A stretch of 64,000 nucleotides of DNA from MESE01 sp036675035 (GCA_036675035.1 JAKFFO010000155.1:1-64000), one strand, 5' to 3'; positions 36,915 through 47,068 are shown, counted from the first letter of the stretch. The notes: a model not told the origin generated them from the sequence alone. Program-made: numbers and translations.

Positions 36915-37508
36915 ATGATGAAACCTAATCCAGCCACCGTCGAAATGCGCAGCAAGCAGTCGAGCGACATTCAGCATATGCGGACCTTGGCCGAGACACG
37001 ATTGCGCCGCGCGTCGGTGCGAATTACAAGAGCGCGCGTCAAGGTGCTGGCCGCGCTACTTGGCGCCAATCGCGCCTTTTCGCACAATGAGGTTCAAGAC
37101 ACGTTTGCCGACATGGATCGCGTCACCTTGTACCGTGCGCTGGATTGTTTGATCGAAGCCGGATTGGCGCACAGAATTGCCGGTGACGACCGCATTTTCC
37201 GCTATAGCGTCACAAGTTCCGACAACCCCGGAGACGGAAGAATTGATGATGATGGATCACAAGGAGCGCAGCATCAGCACGGACATTTCAAGTGCACTCA
37301 ATGCGCCCGCGTGTTTTGCTTCGGAAATGGCATCAGAAACCGCATGCCGAATGTATTAGTGGAAACCGCCAGACGCAGTGCATTGTTGCGGCATCAGCTG
37401 CAGCAGGAATTGCAAGACAGTTTGGGTGCGGGTTTCCAAAGCCATGATATCGAACTCACCATCAAAGGATGGTGTGCGGACTGCGGATCTGAATTATCGA
37501 CTGGGTGA
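36915..37508 (+). CDS. Fur-family transcriptional repressor, probably Zur
   Basis: The start at tandem ATGs 36915/36918 gives about 197 residues. The N-terminal winged-helix is typical of Fur proteins (RRASVRITRARVKVLAALLG, VTLYRALDCLIEAGL). The metal-binding region has HQHGHFKCTQCARVFCF and the C-terminal WCADCGSEL, giving two CxxC pairs for structural zinc. Zinc sensing (Zur) rather than iron is inferred from neighbours: a His-rich COG0523 GTPase immediately downstream and a ZnuD-like receptor sharing the same palindrome. An acidic insert (NPGDGRIDDDGSQGAQHQHG, about 140-158) is unusual. Confidence 0.82.
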   Translation: MMKPNPATVEMRSKQSSDIQHMRTLAETRLRRASVRITRARVKVLAALLGANRAFSHNEVQDTFADMDRVTLYRALDCLIEAGLAHRIAGDDRIFRYSVTSSDNPGDGRIDDDGSQGAQHQHGHFKCTQCARVFCFGNGIRNRMPNVLVETARRSALLRHQLQQELQDSLGAGFQSHDIELTIKGWCADCGSELSTG

Positions 37509-37510
37509 CC

Positions 37511-38551
37511 ATGGCACTGATTCCGACTACCATACTTACCGGCTTTTTAGGCGCCGGCAAAACCACACTTCTCAATCGCATTCTGCAGGAGAACCACGGT
37601 CATCGGATCGCCGTGATCGAGAACGAATTCGGCCAGGAAAATATTGATAATGAAATCCTGGTACAGGACAGTACTGAACAAATCGTCGAGATGAACAACG
37701 GATGCATTTGTTGCACCGTGCGCGGCGATTTAATCGTGGCGCTTTCGACATTGTCGCAAAAACGCAACGCAGGTGAATTGCATTTCGACCGTGTCATCAT
37801 CGAGACCACCGGCCTGGCCAATCCCGGTCCGGTGGCCCAAACCTTTTTCGTTGATGAAGAAGTCGCAATGCATTACCTGCTTGACTCGATCCTGACCGTC
37901 GTGGACGCGCGGCATGCGATGCAGCAACTGGATGAACACGAAGAAGCTCAGCGTCAGGCCGGATTCGCCGACAGAATCCTGCTATCCAAAACCGATCTGG
38001 TCGATGAAGAGACAATCGGAATACTGAGTGCGCGCCTGAAACGTATCAATCCGCGCGCACCGATCAGCAAGGTTCATTTCGGCAATGCGTCAATCGACCA
38101 GATTCTGGATATCCGCGGTTTCAACTTGAATGAAAAACTTGAAATCGATCCCGATTTCCTTGCCGCAGAGTCGCATCACCATGAGCATCACGACTGCACA
38201 GAACATTGTGATCATGAACACGCGGCGCATCACGCGAGAAGTCATGACCATGCCGACGATATCGCCGCATTTGCATTCACGAGCAACCGGCCGTTCGACA
38301 GCGCCAGACTGGATGAATTCCTGGGCGGCCTTATTCAAGTCTACGGGCCGCGCATGCTGCGGTATAAAGGCGTGCTGTTAATGAATGGCGCCGACCGCAA
38401 GGTGGTATTCCAGGGCGTGCATCAAATAATGGGAACGGATATCGGCGGAAAATGGGGCGATACCGAAGTACGCGGCAGCAAAATGGTATTCATCGGCAAG
38501 AATCTGCCCCAAGATATTTTTATTCGCGGACTGGAACAATGTTTGGTATAA
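37511..38551 (+). CDS. COG0523 (CobW/YjiA-type) GTP-binding metal-homeostasis protein
   Basis: This G3E GTPase of 346 residues starts at ATG 37511; GTG 37505, inside the regulator's stop codon, is an alternative. Walker A is GFLGAGKTTLLNRI (about 10-23), the metal-binding CxCC is in NNGCICCTVRGDL (about 63-75), and the nucleotide-specificity motif is LLSKTDLVDE. A histidine-rich loop (about 216-246, HHHEHHDCTEHCDHEH and beyond) can bind zinc. The C-terminal CobW domain ends near LEQCLV. COG0523 proteins under Zur are thought to be zinc metallochaperones in starvation; coupling to the regulator supports that. Confidence 0.88.
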   Translation: MALIPTTILTGFLGAGKTTLLNRILQENHGHRIAVIENEFGQENIDNEILVQDSTEQIVEMNNGCICCTVRGDLIVALSTLSQKRNAGELHFDRVIIETTGLANPGPVAQTFFVDEEVAMHYLLDSILTVVDARHAMQQLDEHEEAQRQAGFADRILLSKTDLVDEETIGILSARLKRINPRAPISKVHFGNASIDQILDIRGFNLNEKLEIDPDFLAAESHHHEHHDCTEHCDHEHAAHHARSHDHADDIAAFAFTSNRPFDSARLDEFLGGLIQVYGPRMLRYKGVLLMNGADRKVVFQGVHQIMGTDIGGKWGDTEVRGSKMVFIGKNLPQDIFIRGLEQCLV

Positions 38552-38665
38552 ACTACCGGGGTTTTAATCAAGGGGGCGGGTGCCTTAACGACCGCGACAA
38601 CAAAAGAATCGCGCTCGGCACCCGGTGAAGTGAAGGCGTTGGACAGTTCATCGAGGACAGAGAAC

Positions 38666-39673
38666 ATGAACGCGACCGTTACAAAAGCTGCCAAAAAAAC
38701 CGCTGCAATAAAAAACCCGGGCAAAACAGCCGCCAAGCCAGGCAAAATTGTCAAGACAAAGGGTGCCGAAAAAACCGTTGCCTCGACTCTGAAAAGAGTC
38801 GCTACAAAACTGGCCAAGAAAGCCTCGGAGACACTGAAGCCGGCGGCCAAATCCGCGAAGGTTACGGCAAAGATCGGCATCAAAACAATAACCAAACCCG
38901 GTTCAAAGCTTGTAACGAAATCCAGTCCAAAGCCGGTTTCGCAATCCGCCGCGAAGTCCGCTGGTACGAAAAAGGCGCCGCCAGCCGTAAAAAAAGCCGG
39001 CGCCGTGAAGCAACCGGCACGCACTCCAGTCGAAACTGGTTCCGTGAAAAAATCCGCTGTCAAATCGGCGGTTGCCAAATCCGCCCGGCCATCAGTAAGC
39101 CGTCCGTTATCTGGCGCATCAGAAAAAGGCAAATCGAACCCAAGTATGAGCGGCAACAAAGCAACTGTTCGATCGACAGATAAAATTGAGAAACCCGTAG
39201 TTCCGAAAGTAAGCGAAGTGGCAACTAAACTAATGAAAACGACTCCAGCCATCGTCACCGATGGTGCACTGCTGTCCGAAGAGCAAATCCTCAGGATGGG
39301 CGAAAAGGACTACATGAATGCTGCGCAATTGGCATTCTTCAAAGCGCGCTTGCAGCAACTCGAAAAAGATTTGCTCAAGAATGCCGACGAGACTACAGAA
39401 CACTTGCGTGAGACTGTGCTGGTGCCGGATCCGGCGGATCGCGCCACCATCGAAGAAGAGCATGCGCTCGAATTGCGTACGCGTGATCGTGAGCGCAAAC
39501 TGCTGAAGAAAGTACAGCAATCTCTCGCCAGCATCGAGTCCGGCGATTACGGCTGGTGCGAAGAGACCGGCGAGCCGATCGGCATCGCCCGTTTATTGGC
39601 TCGCCCCACTGCGACTTTGTCACTGGAAGCACAGCAACGCCGCGAGCTCAAGCAAAAGTTGTACGGCGACTGA
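38666..39673 (+). CDS. dksA: DksA-type RNA polymerase-binding factor with a long basic N-terminal extension
   Basis: The C-terminal 140 residues are DksA: coiled coil with tip VPDPADRATIEEEHALELRT (the D-x-x-D-x-A tip that reaches the polymerase secondary channel) and globular part GDYGWCEETGEPIGIARLLA. Three of the four zinc cysteines of E. coli DksA are replaced; only WCEET remains, as in other Burkholderiales DksA proteins. About 190 residues before it (38666-39230) are Lys/Ala/Ser/Pro-rich, with repeats such as AAKKTAAIKNPGKTAAKPGK, resembling histone H1-like tails. ATG 38666 is chosen; an in-frame start at 38630 adds 12 residues. It works with ppGpp in transcription control. Location beside zinc genes suits a zinc-independent form. 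Confidence 0.9.
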   Translation: MNATVTKAAKKTAAIKNPGKTAAKPGKIVKTKGAEKTVASTLKRVATKLAKKASETLKPAAKSAKVTAKIGIKTITKPGSKLVTKSSPKPVSQSAAKSAGTKKAPPAVKKAGAVKQPARTPVETGSVKKSAVKSAVAKSARPSVSRPLSGASEKGKSNPSMSGNKATVRSTDKIEKPVVPKVSEVATKLMKTTPAIVTDGALLSEEQILRMGEKDYMNAAQLAFFKARLQQLEKDLLKNADETTEHLRETVLVPDPADRATIEEEHALELRTRDRERKLLKKVQQSLASIESGDYGWCEETGEPIGIARLLARPTATLSLEAQQRRELKQKLYGD

Positions 39674-39716
39674 TTTCGTCTCTGCGCCAATGAATCCTCG
39701 GATTCTGACGGTTTCC

Positions 39717-39745
39717 GGAAAGAGACGCATATCGCGTCTCTTTCC
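39717..39745. terminator. Strong hairpin downstream of dksA
   Basis: GGAAAGAGACGC and GCGTCTCTTTCC form a perfect 12-bp stem with a 5-base loop, 43 bases after the dksA stop. No T-run follows, so this may be a Rho-assisted terminator or a 3'-end stabiliser. The remaining gap to 40010 contains the second putative Zur box and no gene that I can support. Confidence 0.6.
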
Positions 39746-39851
39746 GCTCAAGCGCAAATAAAAAACCGGGAAGTCATCGCGTGGCCGTTGCGTCGGCAGC
39801 GAGAACATAGCCGGCGCGCCGGCGCTATTCCCGTTTCGCTTTTTCTGAAAA

Positions 39852-39871
39852 TGCAACCGGGTTGCAAATTT
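39852..39871. promoter_or_regulatory. Putative Zur operator upstream of the small exported protein and ZnuD-like receptor
   Basis: TGCAACCGGGTTGCAAATTT contains perfect TGCAACC/GGTTGCA arms around a single G. It differs at three positions from the 20-mer before the Fur-family gene (36851-36870). It lies about 140 bp before the small exported protein and about 575 bp before the receptor. The shared, otherwise non-repetitive motif makes a common regulator likely. Confidence 0.6.
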
Positions 39872-40010
39872 TCGGGTAGACTGCGGCGATTCTTGCAGGC
39901 GCCGGTTTCAGGTTGTTATCGAACCTAAAAATACTCACTGAGCTCAATGAGCACACCACCGGTGCCGAACGATGCAAGTGAGACTTCAATAACGCGAAAT
40001 TTTCTGGCAG

Positions 40011-40355
40011 ATGCGACTTTCCTGTTTCAGCAACCGCTCGCTTCACCTGATCATGGCCACCATGCTGATGATCGCGATGCTGTTTGCGCAATGGACCGGA
40101 CTGGATCATCGCATCAGGCATGCAGCGTTGCCATATTCCGTTGCATCGTTCGGGCAAATCGATTCCGACGACAACAACGCCTACCACTCCTGTATCGCAT
40201 TGGATGCCGCAGCCCTCGCCGACAGCATTTCCCCAAATCCCTATCTCGCACCGTTGCTGACCGGTGCGCGAGTACTGGCTCTCTGGGCCGCATTCGCATC
40301 ATGGGATGCGCCCTTTTCAATTCATTTTTCTTCCCGCGCACCGCCGCAGCCTTGA
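40011..40355 (+). CDS. Small exported protein preceding the ZnuD-like receptor
   Basis: This 114-residue protein has an N-terminal hydrophobic segment (about 12-30, LIMATMLMIAMLFAQWTG), then DHRIRHA, a YHSCIALDAAALAD segment and a Pro-rich end. The pattern (signal/anchor, His residues, HSC-x-LDA) resembles the DUF2946-like small proteins I recall near metal-related TonB receptors. A role with the receptor, for instance periplasmic metal handling, is inference. It begins at ATG 40011 with a weak ribosome site, and the receptor gene starts 90 bp downstream. Confidence 0.6.
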   Translation: MRLSCFSNRSLHLIMATMLMIAMLFAQWTGLDHRIRHAALPYSVASFGQIDSDDNNAYHSCIALDAAALADSISPNPYLAPLLTGARVLALWAAFASWDAPFSIHFSSRAPPQP

Positions 40356-40445
40356 CCTCCCTGTAGTGCATTTCGATTTCTATCGGACCGTGTCGCTCAC
40401 GCGCATGGATAGATATTCATTCAGGTATTCAATCAAGGATTTACC

Positions 40446-42464
40446 ATGCTCATCGATCGTACCCTTACGGCAGCGGCAGCGGCAGCGGCATCCGCAGTCG
40501 CGTCTTTATGCTCGCCGGCTTTTGCACAAGTCGAGGAACAATCATTACCACCGGTTATTGTCACCGCAACGCCCTTCAACGCGTCCGAAAATGCACAGAT
40601 TCTCACTCCTGCAACGGTGTTGTCCGGCGATGATTTACGAAACAAGCTCGCGCCTTCGCTCGGCGATACGTTATCGCGAGAGCTGGGCGTTTCCGCGTCG
40701 GCGTTCGGCGCCGGGGCGTCTCGTCCGGTCATCCGCGGTCTCGAAGGTCCTCGGATCCGGATTTTACAAAATGGCATGTCGGTGCTGGATGCATCCAGCC
40801 TGTCCAGTGATCATGCCGTCGCCGCTGAGACATCCACCGCGCGCCAGATCGAAATCTTGCGTGGACCGGCCGCGCTGCTTTATGGCTCCGGTGCAATTGG
40901 AGGATTGATCAATGTGGTCAACGACCGCATCCCGGTGATGCTGACGCCGGAACCAACCGGCGAGGCCGAAGTACGTTTCGGAAGCGCGGACCGAGAAAAG
41001 AGCCTGTCATTTTCAGTCGATGACGCTTCCGGTTCGCTCGCACTCCATCTCGACGGCAATCTGCGGGACACGGACAACTACAAGATTCCAGGCTTTGCGA
41101 TCCGCAACGATCCATCGTCTGCTCAAGGCAGATTGCCTTCGTCTTTTACGCGCGCGAGCAGTCTCGGATTGGGCGCGTCGCACGTCGCCACCTGGGGCCA
41201 CATTGGCGCCTCGGTCGGCATCAAAAAAGATCGATATGGAATACCAACCGATGAGCAATCGTTTGTGACGTTATCCCAGACCCGTTTTGACGTTGACAGC
41301 CTGATCCGGCAGCCGATTGCCGGATTTGAATCGTTCAAGTTCAAACTCGGACACACCGATTACAAACATACCGAGAATTTGCAGGACGGTACGCCTGCTA
41401 CCGATTTCAAGAATCGCGCACTTGAGACACGTTGGGAACTGACTCACGAGCCGCTGGCCGGCTGGCGTGGAACATTCGGAATGCAATCGGAAAACGGCAA
41501 GTATTCGGCGCTGGCCGCAGACGGCAGCGGCGCTGAAACCGTGCCGGTCACCAGCTCTTCCTCGCTTGCCGGATTTCTGGTGGAAGAGCGCGATTTCGGT
41601 CCGGTCCGCGCAAGCGGCGGCGTCAGACTGGAATCCGTGAAGCGGCGCCCCGATCAGTCCGCCGGTTTGCCGGATCGTGAATTTAATCTGAGCGCCTATT
41701 CCTTGGGCGGCCTCTGGACATTTGCACCCGGCTATAGCTTCGGTCCGACATGGTCGATTGCGCAACGCGCGCCGGCCATCGAAGAGCTTTATTCGAACGG
41801 GCCGCATGAGTCGACCCGAACCTTCGATATCGGCGATGCCGGGTTAAGAAAGGAGACATCGCGCAATCTCGAACTGACTCTGCAAAAAACCGAAGGTCCG
41901 ATACGATGGAAAGCGAATCTCTTCAGGAACAGGGTCAATAATTTCGTATATGGCCGCGCCAATGGAGTTTTGGTCGATGAAGACGGCAACCCGGACCCCG
42001 CCGGTGAGTTCGGGCAGCGATTCTGGTCGCAAGCCGATGCAACCATCCGGGGAGCCGAACTGGAGCTTAGTTACAATTTGCACAAGGAAGGTTTATCGCT
42101 GCGCGCATTTGCCGATACGTCGCGGGGCACGCTTGATGGCGCAGGGTCTTTACCGCTGCAGCCCGCTACCCGCTTTGGAATCGATGCTGAGTTCAAACAC
42201 GGACCCTGGCGTACCGGCATCGGATGGATGCGCGCAGCAGCGCAGGATCGTCTGGCGGAATTCGAAACTGCGGCGACTCCGGCCTACACTCAGGTAGACG
42301 CGCATTTTTCTTATACCCGGCAGGCGGCAGCGATGCAGTTTACCGGTTTCCTGCTGCTCAAAAACCTGCTCGACCAGGATATCCGCTTATCCACGTCGCT
42401 GCTCAGGAATGAAGTGCCATTGCAGGGGCGCAGCGTCATAGTCGGCGTGCGGACCCGCTTTTGA
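40446..42464 (+). CDS. TonB-dependent outer-membrane receptor, ZnuD-like
   Basis: The 672-residue protein has a signal peptide (about 1-27, ending AFAQ). The plug domain (about 35-155) contains a TonB-box-like PPVIVTATPF, RPVIRGLEGPRIRILQNG and GPAALLYGSGAIGGLINVV. The 22-strand barrel ends in the outer-membrane C-terminal phenylalanine (VGVRTRF). The stretch VLDASSLSSDHAVAAE resembles zinc receptors of the ZnuD type. Location in the zinc block and the upstream palindrome support zinc uptake under Zur control. Another divalent metal or chelate is the alternative. Confidence 0.85.
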   Translation: MLIDRTLTAAAAAAASAVASLCSPAFAQVEEQSLPPVIVTATPFNASENAQILTPATVLSGDDLRNKLAPSLGDTLSRELGVSASAFGAGASRPVIRGLEGPRIRILQNGMSVLDASSLSSDHAVAAETSTARQIEILRGPAALLYGSGAIGGLINVVNDRIPVMLTPEPTGEAEVRFGSADREKSLSFSVDDASGSLALHLDGNLRDTDNYKIPGFAIRNDPSSAQGRLPSSFTRASSLGLGASHVATWGHIGASVGIKKDRYGIPTDEQSFVTLSQTRFDVDSLIRQPIAGFESFKFKLGHTDYKHTENLQDGTPATDFKNRALETRWELTHEPLAGWRGTFGMQSENGKYSALAADGSGAETVPVTSSSSLAGFLVEERDFGPVRASGGVRLESVKRRPDQSAGLPDREFNLSAYSLGGLWTFAPGYSFGPTWSIAQRAPAIEELYSNGPHESTRTFDIGDAGLRKETSRNLELTLQKTEGPIRWKANLFRNRVNNFVYGRANGVLVDEDGNPDPAGEFGQRFWSQADATIRGAELELSYNLHKEGLSLRAFADTSRGTLDGAGSLPLQPATRFGIDAEFKHGPWRTGIGWMRAAAQDRLAEFETAATPAYTQVDAHFSYTRQAAAMQFTGFLLLKNLLDQDIRLSTSLLRNEVPLQGRSVIVGVRTRF

Positions 42465-42619
42465 TTGTTGCCTGTTATCAGCTTACATATTGAATCGTGT
42501 TTGATACCACAAGGCAGGACGGCTGCGGTTGCCCGTATTGCCTTGTAGCATAATTATGGCGTTATAATTGAAATCCCTTTTTTGGGGTGAGCAATTAATG
42601 TATTGATAACGGGAACAAC

Positions 42620-44041
42620 GTGGCGATTTTCGGGCTCTTTGGCAAAAAAGACGGTCAGCCGGTAACATCCGCAGACAAAAATCCTGTTCGCGCAAAGCGT
42701 GACGATGGCTCGTCCCGCGCAGGTGGCACCGTCGATTCGGCGGAGCGTTCGAAACAGGTGCAACGCAACGTCGCCCGCGCCACCGCCACAGCAAAAAAAA
42801 TCGATGCCATCGAATCCGAGATGTCATCCGAGTTTATTCCGACGCATGCCGCCAATAGCACGATTCCCGGCCCTGTAGTCAGTGCGCCCCAGGCCGCTCC
42901 CCAACTCGATAAAGCTAAGCCCGGCAAAGGACCGCAGCCGTTGCCGAAGTCATTTGACGCCACCTTGCCAATAATGGGAATGACTACCGAGTTCCTGTTG
43001 GGCGAGGAAGGCAAATCGTCTGCCATTGAAGCAACCAGTTCCGAAGACACGCAACTTACTGAAGAAGCGGCAATCCTGTTTGCAAATGAGCAGAACGAGA
43101 TGGTTGAACAAATGCTGCAGGAGGCGATCCATGAACCCGGCAGCAATACCGGCGCTAAAACAGCGTGGCTGATGTTGTTCGACCTGTATCAGATTACCGG
43201 CAAGCAGCAGCAATTCGAGAACCTCTCGATCGAATATGCAAACAAGTTCGAGACCTCGCCACCTGCCTGGGTGGCATCGGTTAAGAATGATGCGCCCCAG
43301 GCATCGGCTGCACCCAAAGGCGTAACGCCGACCGTACCGTTTTCGGGAAAACTTGACGGCAACATCATCAAGTTGCTGGAACGTGCGCAAAAACTGGGCG
43401 AAACCACCAAGGTTCTGCGGCTGGAGTTCAGCCGCGTAACCGACGTTGATCCGATCGGATGCGGGCTTCTGCTGCGCATTCTCGACAAACTCCAAAAATC
43501 GCAACATGATCTGATACTGGTGGGAGCGTCCGAGCTGGCCGGCAAAATTCGGGCCATCCTGCAAGTCGGCAGGCGTGACGAGACCGAAGCACCATGGCTT
43601 TTGCTGCTTGAAATTCTTCGCTTGCTGAATCACGAAAAAGAATTTGAAGAAGCGAGTATCGATTACTGCATCACTTTCGAAGTCTCGCCTCCAGCGTTTG
43701 TTGCGCCCAAGAACAAGGTGACGACTGCGACCGAAGAAGATAGCGGCTCGGTTAACACCGTTTCGGATTGCTTCGTGATGCCGGCAGTGATCGAAGGAAA
43801 GATCGACCAGTTGCTGGCGGCGATTGCGACTTTCGTCTCCGATCACAAGCCCGCCGTTCTCGACTGCTCCCGTCTGAACCGGGTGGATTTTACGGCTGCG
43901 GGCCAGTTAACCAGCAGCCTTGCGCCATTCTCATCGGAAGGCAAAGTCATCGAATTGCATAACGTCAATCACCTTGTCGCCGTGCTGTTCAATGTGATGG
44001 GTTTGAAAGAATTCGTACGTATCCAGCCTCGTAAATTCTGA
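42620..44041 (+). CDS. Double STAS-domain protein with internally repeated module
   Basis: The 473-residue cytoplasmic protein starts at GTG 42620 (MAIFGLFGKKDGQPV). The first 130 residues are low-complexity. Then a helical segment plus STAS domain occurs twice. Helical segments: WLMLFDLYQITGKQQQFENL ... FETSPPAW (about 175-215) and WLLLLEILRLLNHEKEFEEA ... FEVSPPAF (about 323-360). STAS segments: about 236-315 (LRLEFSRVTDVDPIGCG) and about 385-470 (VLDCSRLNRVDFTAAG). The DSxG phospho-serine motif of anti-anti-sigma factors is not conserved in either. It probably mediates protein-protein interaction; no kinase partner is adjacent. Function unknown. Confidence 0.8.
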   Translation: MAIFGLFGKKDGQPVTSADKNPVRAKRDDGSSRAGGTVDSAERSKQVQRNVARATATAKKIDAIESEMSSEFIPTHAANSTIPGPVVSAPQAAPQLDKAKPGKGPQPLPKSFDATLPIMGMTTEFLLGEEGKSSAIEATSSEDTQLTEEAAILFANEQNEMVEQMLQEAIHEPGSNTGAKTAWLMLFDLYQITGKQQQFENLSIEYANKFETSPPAWVASVKNDAPQASAAPKGVTPTVPFSGKLDGNIIKLLERAQKLGETTKVLRLEFSRVTDVDPIGCGLLLRILDKLQKSQHDLILVGASELAGKIRAILQVGRRDETEAPWLLLLEILRLLNHEKEFEEASIDYCITFEVSPPAFVAPKNKVTTATEEDSGSVNTVSDCFVMPAVIEGKIDQLLAAIATFVSDHKPAVLDCSRLNRVDFTAAGQLTSSLAPFSSEGKVIELHNVNHLVAVLFNVMGLKEFVRIQPRKF

Positions 44042-44061
44042 CGGGCATTCCGCCCTTACGT

Positions 44062-44089
44062 CTTGTAATCTGCTGCCGCGCCCCCATTC
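44062..44089 (+). promoter_or_regulatory. Sigma-32-type heat-shock promoter for hslVU
   Basis: CTTGTAA (44062-44068) and CCCCATTC (44082-44089) are 13 bases apart, matching the heat-shock consensus CTTGAAA / CCCCATNT with one mismatch in the -35 element. It lies 67 bp before the hslV start, as expected for this heat-shock operon. Confidence 0.75.
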
Positions 44090-44155
44090 TTTGATTTTGC
44101 GCCCGGATCAATTCCGGCTGCAGTATTTTTCAGCCATATCAGCGCAGGGGCAAGC

Positions 44156-44692
44156 ATGGAACAATTTCACGGCACCACTATCTTGTCGGTACGACGCGGA
44201 AGCATTGTCGCACTCGGCGGAGACGGACAGGTTACGCTCGGCAATATCGTCATGAAGGGCACTGCACGCAAGGTGCGCAAGCTCTACCAGGATAAAGTGC
44301 TGGCGGGCTTTGCCGGCGGCACTGCGGATGCCTTTACATTACTCGAACGATTCGAAAGCAAGCTGGAGAAACACCAGGGTCACCTGATGCGCGCCTCCGT
44401 CGAGCTTGCCAAGGATTGGCGTACCGATCGCATGCTGCGCCGCCTGGAAGCGATGCTGCTGGTGGCGGATCGCGATTCGACACTGGTCATCACCGGCAAT
44501 GGCGATGTATTGGAACCGAACGATGGCATCGGTGCGATCGGCTCCGGCGGCGCATTTGCGCAATCAGCCGCAAAAGCCCTTTTTGAAAATACCGAATTGT
44601 CGCCATTCGACATCGTCAAAAAATCGCTGACGATTGCCGGCGAGCTATGCATCTATACCAATCTGTCGCATACGATTGAAACATTGGAATAG
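44156..44692 (+). CDS. hslV: ATP-dependent protease subunit HslV
   Basis: HslV is the threonine protease core of HslUV, a bacterial proteasome-like complex. The 178-residue chain starts MEQFHG, a short leader. It should be removed to expose the catalytic Thr in TTILSVRRGS. Family sequence follows (ALGGDGQVTLGNIVMKGTAR, KVLAGFAGGTADAFTLLERF, IGSGGAFAQSAAKAL). It is followed by hslU after 39 bp. Confidence 0.97.
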   Translation: MEQFHGTTILSVRRGSIVALGGDGQVTLGNIVMKGTARKVRKLYQDKVLAGFAGGTADAFTLLERFESKLEKHQGHLMRASVELAKDWRTDRMLRRLEAMLLVADRDSTLVITGNGDVLEPNDGIGAIGSGGAFAQSAAKALFENTELSPFDIVKKSLTIAGELCIYTNLSHTIETLE

Positions 44693-44731
44693 CGTGCCCT
44701 TTCTCATCGTAACGCTTAGCGAAAACCCATT

Positions 44732-46081
<1,350 letters not shown>

Positions 46082-46171
46082 TACTTGAGGCCGGATCTCG
46101 GACCAATCACCTCAACAGATTCACCGTATGCTCGCGAATCGATTCGGCCCTACGTCTCCACTCTAATGACC

Positions 46172-46196
46172 GGATAACCCTTTGCTTCGGTTGTCC
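46172..46196. terminator. Hairpin between convergent hslU and gspC
   Basis: GGATAACC and GGTTGTCC form an 8-bp stem with one G-T wobble and a 9-base loop, centrally placed between two convergent genes. No T-run is present, so a shared terminator is inferred from position only. Confidence 0.35.
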
Positions 46197-46213
46197 AGTA
46201 CGGAATGGGATGA

Positions 46214-47068
46214 TTATCTCTGCTGTGCCGCAGCGGGCGCCCCAGGAGTCGACTGGGACTGAGGAACCGGTTGGGTGAGCGGTGCCGCTTGTCCCTGCAC
46301 TGCGCTTTGAGCGGCAGGAACGGCAGGTACGGAGGGTGCTGGTACGGATGGCGGTGCCTGCGAGCCGGCAGGATTGTATCCAGGCGAAGAGCGGCCGACG
46401 CTTGCAGCCGGTGCGGCGCTCCGGTTCGTCGGCACACTCGTGTTGCCGGAATTGACTGTCTGTGCCGGAACATTGGGAACCGTGACAGTCGGTTGTGCGG
46501 GCGGAGTACCGGGATTAGCCGGGGCAGGCTGCGCCTGAGGAACGCCAGGATTCGGCACCGCAGCCTGCGGCGTTTGTGAAGGCGGGCTGACTACCACGCG
46601 CGGAGGTGCGGTCGGCGCGGTTCGCGCAGGAACCGGCGACCGGCTGGATACAGTCACGTTCCCGTCCGATGGAGCCTCCTCCGGCAATTCCACCTTTTTG
46701 ATTACGCCGCTGTCTGACAGCAGCACATATTGTTTATGGACTTCCTTGACGGTTACGCCAGGCGCCACTTCCGCATTGACTCGGACCGCCTGTGCCGGCT
46801 TGCCGTCGGTCGCCAATATCGCCACGCTGTCGCCAGGCGTCCCTGAAACCACCACGCCCTTCAACTGAAAATTGCTGGCAACCGCGACCGTCGAACGTCC
46901 ACCGAACAAGCCTGCCGCAGCATCAAGATTTGGCGCCGCCTGGGCCGATGGAGGCGGCGCCGCGACCGCTCGAAGCGGTGGTTTGAACAATTGCATCGCC
47001 CAGTACGCCACCGATGCGCACAAGACGATGAACAATATGAAGCTCGCAACAAGAGGCCATTGTTTCAT
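46214..47068 (-). CDS. gspC: Type II secretion inner-membrane protein GspC
   Basis: GspC links the inner-membrane platform to the secretin. The 284-residue protein has a membrane segment (about 7-28), then the HR domain (about 45-125: AGLFGGRSTVAVASNFQLKG, TDGKPAQAVRVNAEVAPGVT, VLLSDSGVIKKVELP). The last 150 residues are Pro/Ala/Gln-rich low complexity with no PDZ or coiled-coil domain. It lies 277 bp after gspF, at the 3' end of the gsp cluster and separate from the others; the gap is highly structured. Confidence 0.85.
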   Translation of the reverse strand: MKQWPLVASFILFIVLCASVAYWAMQLFKPPLRAVAAPPPSAQAAPNLDAAAGLFGGRSTVAVASNFQLKGVVVSGTPGDSVAILATDGKPAQAVRVNAEVAPGVTVKEVHKQYVLLSDSGVIKKVELPEEAPSDGNVTVSSRSPVPARTAPTAPPRVVVSPPSQTPQAAVPNPGVPQAQPAPANPGTPPAQPTVTVPNVPAQTVNSGNTSVPTNRSAAPAASVGRSSPGYNPAGSQAPPSVPAPSVPAVPAAQSAVQGQAAPLTQPVPQSQSTPGAPAAAQQR

